In this document: positions 62,601 through 64,000 of the stretch, one piece after another
How the letters are laid out: every line of letters begins with the position of its first letter
How positions within the stretch are numbered: the first letter of the stretch is position 1
Source: Devosia sp. A16
GTDB taxonomy: Bacteria; Pseudomonadota; Alphaproteobacteria; Rhizobiales; Devosiaceae
DNA length: 64,000 nucleotides
Direction of reading: 5' to 3'
Assembly: GCF_001402915.1 (NCBI RefSeq)
Contig: NZ_CP012945.1
Location: forward strand, 4,193,501-4,257,500
The notes under the pieces: generated by a model
The model's database searches: none
Told to the model about the DNA's origin: nothing
The model's input: the letters and a program-made list of their open reading frames with translations, nothing else
Program-made: the position numbers and the translations under genes

Positions 62601-63810
62601 TGTTGCCGCTGGATTCTCCGCCGCCATTACCGCCGATGGCGACGATACCGCCCGAGCTGCTGCCCGATCCGGCGCCAGCGCCCATGCTCTGCGCAAAGAT
62701 GCCGTAAGCCTTGGTTCCGTGGGTCGTGATGCTGCCATCGTTGGAGACGGTCACCTCGCCGGCATCGCCGCCGCTGCCGCCACCATCGCCAAGCGCCACC
62801 GCGCCCGAAGGTGAACCGCCGGCCCCGCCATTGCCGCCATTGCTGACGGCATAGACGCCATGGCCACCGTTGCCCCAGGTGGTGATGTTCGAGTTGACGC
62901 CGAGCACCACCGTGACATCACCGCCGTTGCCGCCGTTACCACCCGACCCGGCATCGGAGGCGAAAAGTCCGAACGACCCACCACCATTGCCGCCAGCGCC
63001 GCCGGTGCTGGTAGCCGAAACCCCGTAGCCGGTGCCGTTGACGACGATCGTGCCGTCATTGTTGACGGCCACCGACCCGGCGTTGCCGCCGCCATCGCCA
63101 TTATCGCACCAGGTGGCGAGCAGGATGGTCGTACAGCCGCCATTGCCGCCTTTGCCGCCAAGCGACTCGACATGGATGCCATCGGCATTCGTTGTGGTGA
63201 AGTTCGCGCCCTGACCGCCATTGCTGTTGGTGACGGTCAAGCTGCCGCTGACCGTTCCACCGGTAGCGACAGAGGCGTTCTGCAGATACTGCGCCAGCGC
63301 GTCGCTGCTCGCAAAGTTCTGAGCGCCAATGGAGAAGGTGTCGGTACCGGTCTTGCGGATGTAGTCGCCCGACGGCGGGGGAACGCGGATCGGGACATTG
63401 TTTCCGTCGGCCAGGACATCCCAGTTCGTCGTGACGGCCGGATCCGGATTGATGTCGATGGTAACGACGTTCTGGTAGTCGGTTCCGGTCGCGGAGTCGG
63501 AGGTATTGACCCCGCTCTTCTTGAGGTTGATGCCGATCACGCCGCTATTGACCGTAGTCGTCCCCGGCGTCCCGTTTCCCGTCTCGACTTCGACCACGGT
63601 GGGGTCGTTGGTGTAGTCGATGCCGTCGGCAGGGACGTCGGTACAGCTCGCCGTCCCGGCCGCAACCAGACAGCCTGTATTGGCAGCGGTCGCTACCGCG
63701 GTGGTGCCAACTGACAGCAGTGCCGCCAGCGAGAATAGCGCCAGCACGGTCAGTGCGGTCTTCCAAACCCGGTCGAGCAATATCCGTGCCGTCAACATCC
63801 GAGCGCCCAC
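56689..63810 (-). CDS. Giant glycine-rich autotransporter (type Va) adhesin-like protein
   Basis: This 2373-residue protein has a long N-terminal signal segment (hydrophobic about 18-42, ending ATAA). An N-terminal region with a disulfide-capable CLVAAGTASC follows. The passenger carries about two dozen repeats of roughly 60-110 residues, each holding a core like GIFAQSVGGGGGNGG next to a VTVDNSGAITT-like strand. After a linker (about 1750-2080), the last about 280 residues form an autotransporter beta-barrel with a terminal Phe (KISAPF). The barrel should insert in the outer membrane and display the passenger. The start is GTG at 63808-63810 or ATG four codons later. Confidence 0.9.
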   Translation of the reverse strand: MGARMLTARILLDRVWKTALTVLALFSLAALLSVGTTAVATAANTGCLVAAGTASCTDVPADGIDYTNDPTVVEVETGNGTPGTTTVNSGVIGINLKKSGVNTSDSATGTDYQNVVTIDINPDPAVTTNWDVLADGNNVPIRVPPPSGDYIRKTGTDTFSIGAQNFASSDALAQYLQNASVATGGTVSGSLTVTNSNGGQGANFTTTNADGIHVESLGGKGGNGGCTTILLATWCDNGDGGGNAGSVAVNNDGTIVVNGTGYGVSATSTGGAGGNGGGSFGLFASDAGSGGNGGNGGDVTVVLGVNSNITTWGNGGHGVYAVSNGGNGGAGGSPSGAVALGDGGGSGGDAGEVTVSNDGSITTHGTKAYGIFAQSMGAGAGSGSSSGGIVAIGGNGGGESSGNKVTVSNTGAIETWGTDSFGILAQSIGGGGGDGGSSGGLFAVGGRGGSGGGSDLVRVFNSGTITTHSTGSAGIFAQSVGGGGGNGGNAYSGSVGVSVAVGGNGGLGGAGGKVIVNELGAGQTVADLGIGTITTGGDRSHGIQAQSIGGGGGNGGFAVAASIGQGFSLNFALGGNGAKGGSADTVVVNEKGQITTTGNQAHGIFAQSVGGGGGSGGGAVAAGVSSGYTLNLAMGGAGDEAGHGAMVTVNAMGSIDTTGALSHGILAQSVGGGGGNGGYSVAGGVGALTGSVGLGGSGAGGGNGGTVNIDVRGIDATDMTIHTRGPGSHAIFAQSVGGGGGNGGFAVGAGIGGGSISVSLGGSGSGGGTGGQVNVENRDTLLTDGAGSYGVLAQSVGGGGGDGGFSFGGAAGVMAASVAVGGKGGQGGNGGNVGVDNYGNITTQGDLSFGVLAQSIGGGGGNGGGAVAATMVISVENVPAIGASVAIGGAGGTASIGGHVILNNDGSITTGTKTVDNNGTPADLTDNTITRTGNGAHALFAQSVGGGGGTGGFAGAGTLSIGSGASFAVAVGGRGGSGGNAGIVELTNTGDAIHTWGDGADGIHAQSVGGGGGDGGFGLALAASIGGGEMTNISVGVAIGGKGGAGGTGNTVTVDNSGAITTDGAKSNGIFAQSVGGGGGTGGFAATGTVTVSQTSGGVGVSVGGGGGTGNFAQKVTVDNSGAITTYGTESLGIMAQSIGGGGGNGGLSVVAQFGVSQADSAQIGVSVGGGGGSGSYGGAVDVDNLAGGSITTYGFGSHGILAQSIGGGGGKGGMSVYGGISLSGAGTTLNAGVSVGGNGGTGGYGNTVTVENSGAVRVVADNAMGVVAQSIGGGGGDGGGSIAAMLGVTNVTNEDAATYQAVVSVGGVGGSGNYGGAVTVTNSGSIVTGSMTLDGKVISGLGGTGIFAQSVGGGGGIGGRANAINVVAGPKCSLPVICTAAENQGNNMALTATVGGNGGTGGHGGIVTVVNTGEIVTIGDTADGIFAQSIGGGGGTGGNGILGTGELLPVPVELLFIPVGQTAIYKDISVAVGGNAGASGNGALVDVTNSRNITTFGDYSNGIFAQSVGGGGGVGGKAVIGATGKIGVGGEGGASGDGGKVKVATTTGAVIETFGVASMGVYAQSVGGGGGMAGAVDRALAAGLDTPLGHLPVNLGIGLAFGQGGGAGGDGGIIDVDVTGSVLTHGDGATGVFAQSVGGGGGVLGGLGNDLPVLNLLSWHVGSNGDAGNAGVVTVDVNGLIATAGNAATGIFAQSTGGDGTASDVTVTVAGSVLTAATFAGHENDPLRGYGSVGIMAQSAGWGGNGDVIINLNSASGVVSGGRTGKVLIDASDPDNLKYADYKGIGVLIVDGKDNTLTNKGLITTADGVDAGWAILAGGSDPDNLTAAKQQKGGNEAISNFGTVTGSIDLGIGINSFVNENNGTIAGTFNSGRYVNLGDGNLLTNNGWMSTGGKSKVMTTAINGNMVQSASGIYGVDLDLAKSSLPGDPAQLGEADLIDIDGTLAMTGKVDLTLLNMGNALPGEHQVVIARSAVALTGTPELTAPKSIVATYALSQTEKELLLNYGIDFDVDGLNPNQSAIGAYVNAFQLAGGSDALEPVVASLFQIPDLETYQETLDKLSPEPYLINETLAMLAGLQFENSLMSCKMQDSVDAEGQCAWAAVNQRKTERSETDTNLGFAQTSYGLSAGVQARLNDNFVAGIGGSWEDIGTESNDTVSSTGNRFQGGAVFKGVWGNTVLAGAITGGWSSQNVSRFVDMPLGPSYVLEGTQDIGFASAHVRLSHSIEQDNWYVRPMVDVGVTQVSVDDFAETGGPVALEIEGHDETYVTVAPSVELGGEMELGDDAILRSFIRVGALDVVLGTSPQISAGFAGAPDGVDPFTITGDLDQALYDVTLGFDVISDNGATFRLTGDAKVGDTVKSYGGSMKISAPF
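58700..63100 (-). repeat. Tandem diverged Gly-rich coding repeats in the autotransporter passenger
   Basis: The coding sequence repeats a unit whose protein core is AQS(V/I)GGGGG, seen about 24 times, at variable spacing. The glycine run is written on the plus strand as CCGCCGCCACCGCC-like tracts. Early copies (SATSTGGAGG, AVSNGGNGG) and late copies (AQSTGGDG, AQSAGWGG) are degenerate, which suggests expansion from the middle of the array. Such tracts are prone to recombination and assembly error. Confidence 0.8.
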
Positions 63811-64000
63811 CCATCATGCGTTACCGATAGGTTAAGGCGGCGTCTTGCCAGACGATATCCACAATTCAGCCGCAATGCAGAAATTGCCGCCTCAGTTGCT
63901 CGTCGGCAACAGTATTTGTCGAAGAAATACAGTCATTGCGGCCTAGATGCGCGTAAATGCTTATGTTTCAGAGGCCGGAGAGCAGTCGCGTTTCGGTATC

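Noticed and set aside
58700-63100. Regularly recurring short GC-rich repeats as a possible CRISPR array
   Set aside because: The repeats lie in frame within one long coding sequence, vary in sequence and spacing, and encode Gly-rich protein repeats. No cas genes are present.

Overview
The window looks like chromosome from a GC-rich alphaproteobacterium of the order Hyphomicrobiales, probably Devosia-like. This rests on a complex I accessory subunit of the NDUFS4 type, an AapJQMP general amino acid transporter, a fused CysNC, an IalB-family protein, Omp25-like small porins and GC-rich REP-like palindromes. The genus is an inference. No phage, IS element, CRISPR array or rRNA was seen. Three tRNA genes (Pro, Asn, Cys) are present.

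Layout. Positions 1-3.5 kb: a truncated gene, a TraB/GumN protein, the complex I subunit, tRNA-Pro, a PAP2 phosphatase and cystathionine beta-lyase. Positions 3.6-9.3 kb: a complete polar amino acid ABC transporter (aapJ-Q-M-P) plus a second AapJ-like binding protein between two REP-like repeats. Positions 9.3-15.7 kb: AlaX, CysK, a DNA photolyase and sulfate activation genes cysD-cysNC. Positions 16-18.3 kb: a secreted ClpP-fold/SPOR protein and two small hypothetical genes.

Positions 18.4-34.5 kb (minus strand) are the highlight: a 12-gene, tightly packed operon built from homologues of the alginate biosynthesis machinery, in the order algD-alg8-alg44-algA-algG-algI-algJ-sel1-algX-algF-sel1-algL, closed by a strong intrinsic terminator. 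The polymerase (Alg8), precursor enzyme (AlgD) and O-acetylation enzymes (AlgI, AlgJ, AlgX) keep their active-site motifs. By alignment from memory, AlgG has lost its DPHD motif, AlgL its Asn-His/Arg/Tyr residues, AlgA the metal-binding histidines of its isomerase domain, and Alg44 most of its PilZ c-di-GMP motif. No AlgE porin is encoded. The cluster therefore probably makes an acetylated, non-epimerised polymannuronate-like polymer, or a related new polymer, with its own export and regulation. A single-domain response regulator with Glu at the phospho-acceptor position lies divergently upstream beyond about 800 bp of non-coding DNA.

Positions 35.3-42.6 kb: a GT39 / LAB_N / GT2 group likely to modify lipid A or another undecaprenyl-linked glycan, a third AapJ-like binding protein overlapping an L,D-transpeptidase, tRNA-Asn, MobA and an Omp25-like porin. 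Positions 42.6-54.2 kb (minus strand): a catabolic operon pairing a Dpp-type ABC transporter with a HyuA-like hydantoinase and two tandem DUF917 proteins, preceded by a large MalT-like LuxR regulator. Positions 54.3-64 kb: a small conserved hypothetical, tRNA-Cys, a second Omp25-like porin, an IalB-family protein and a 2373-residue autotransporter with about two dozen glycine-rich repeats.

All family names come from reading translated sequence and recalled motifs; no database search was run.
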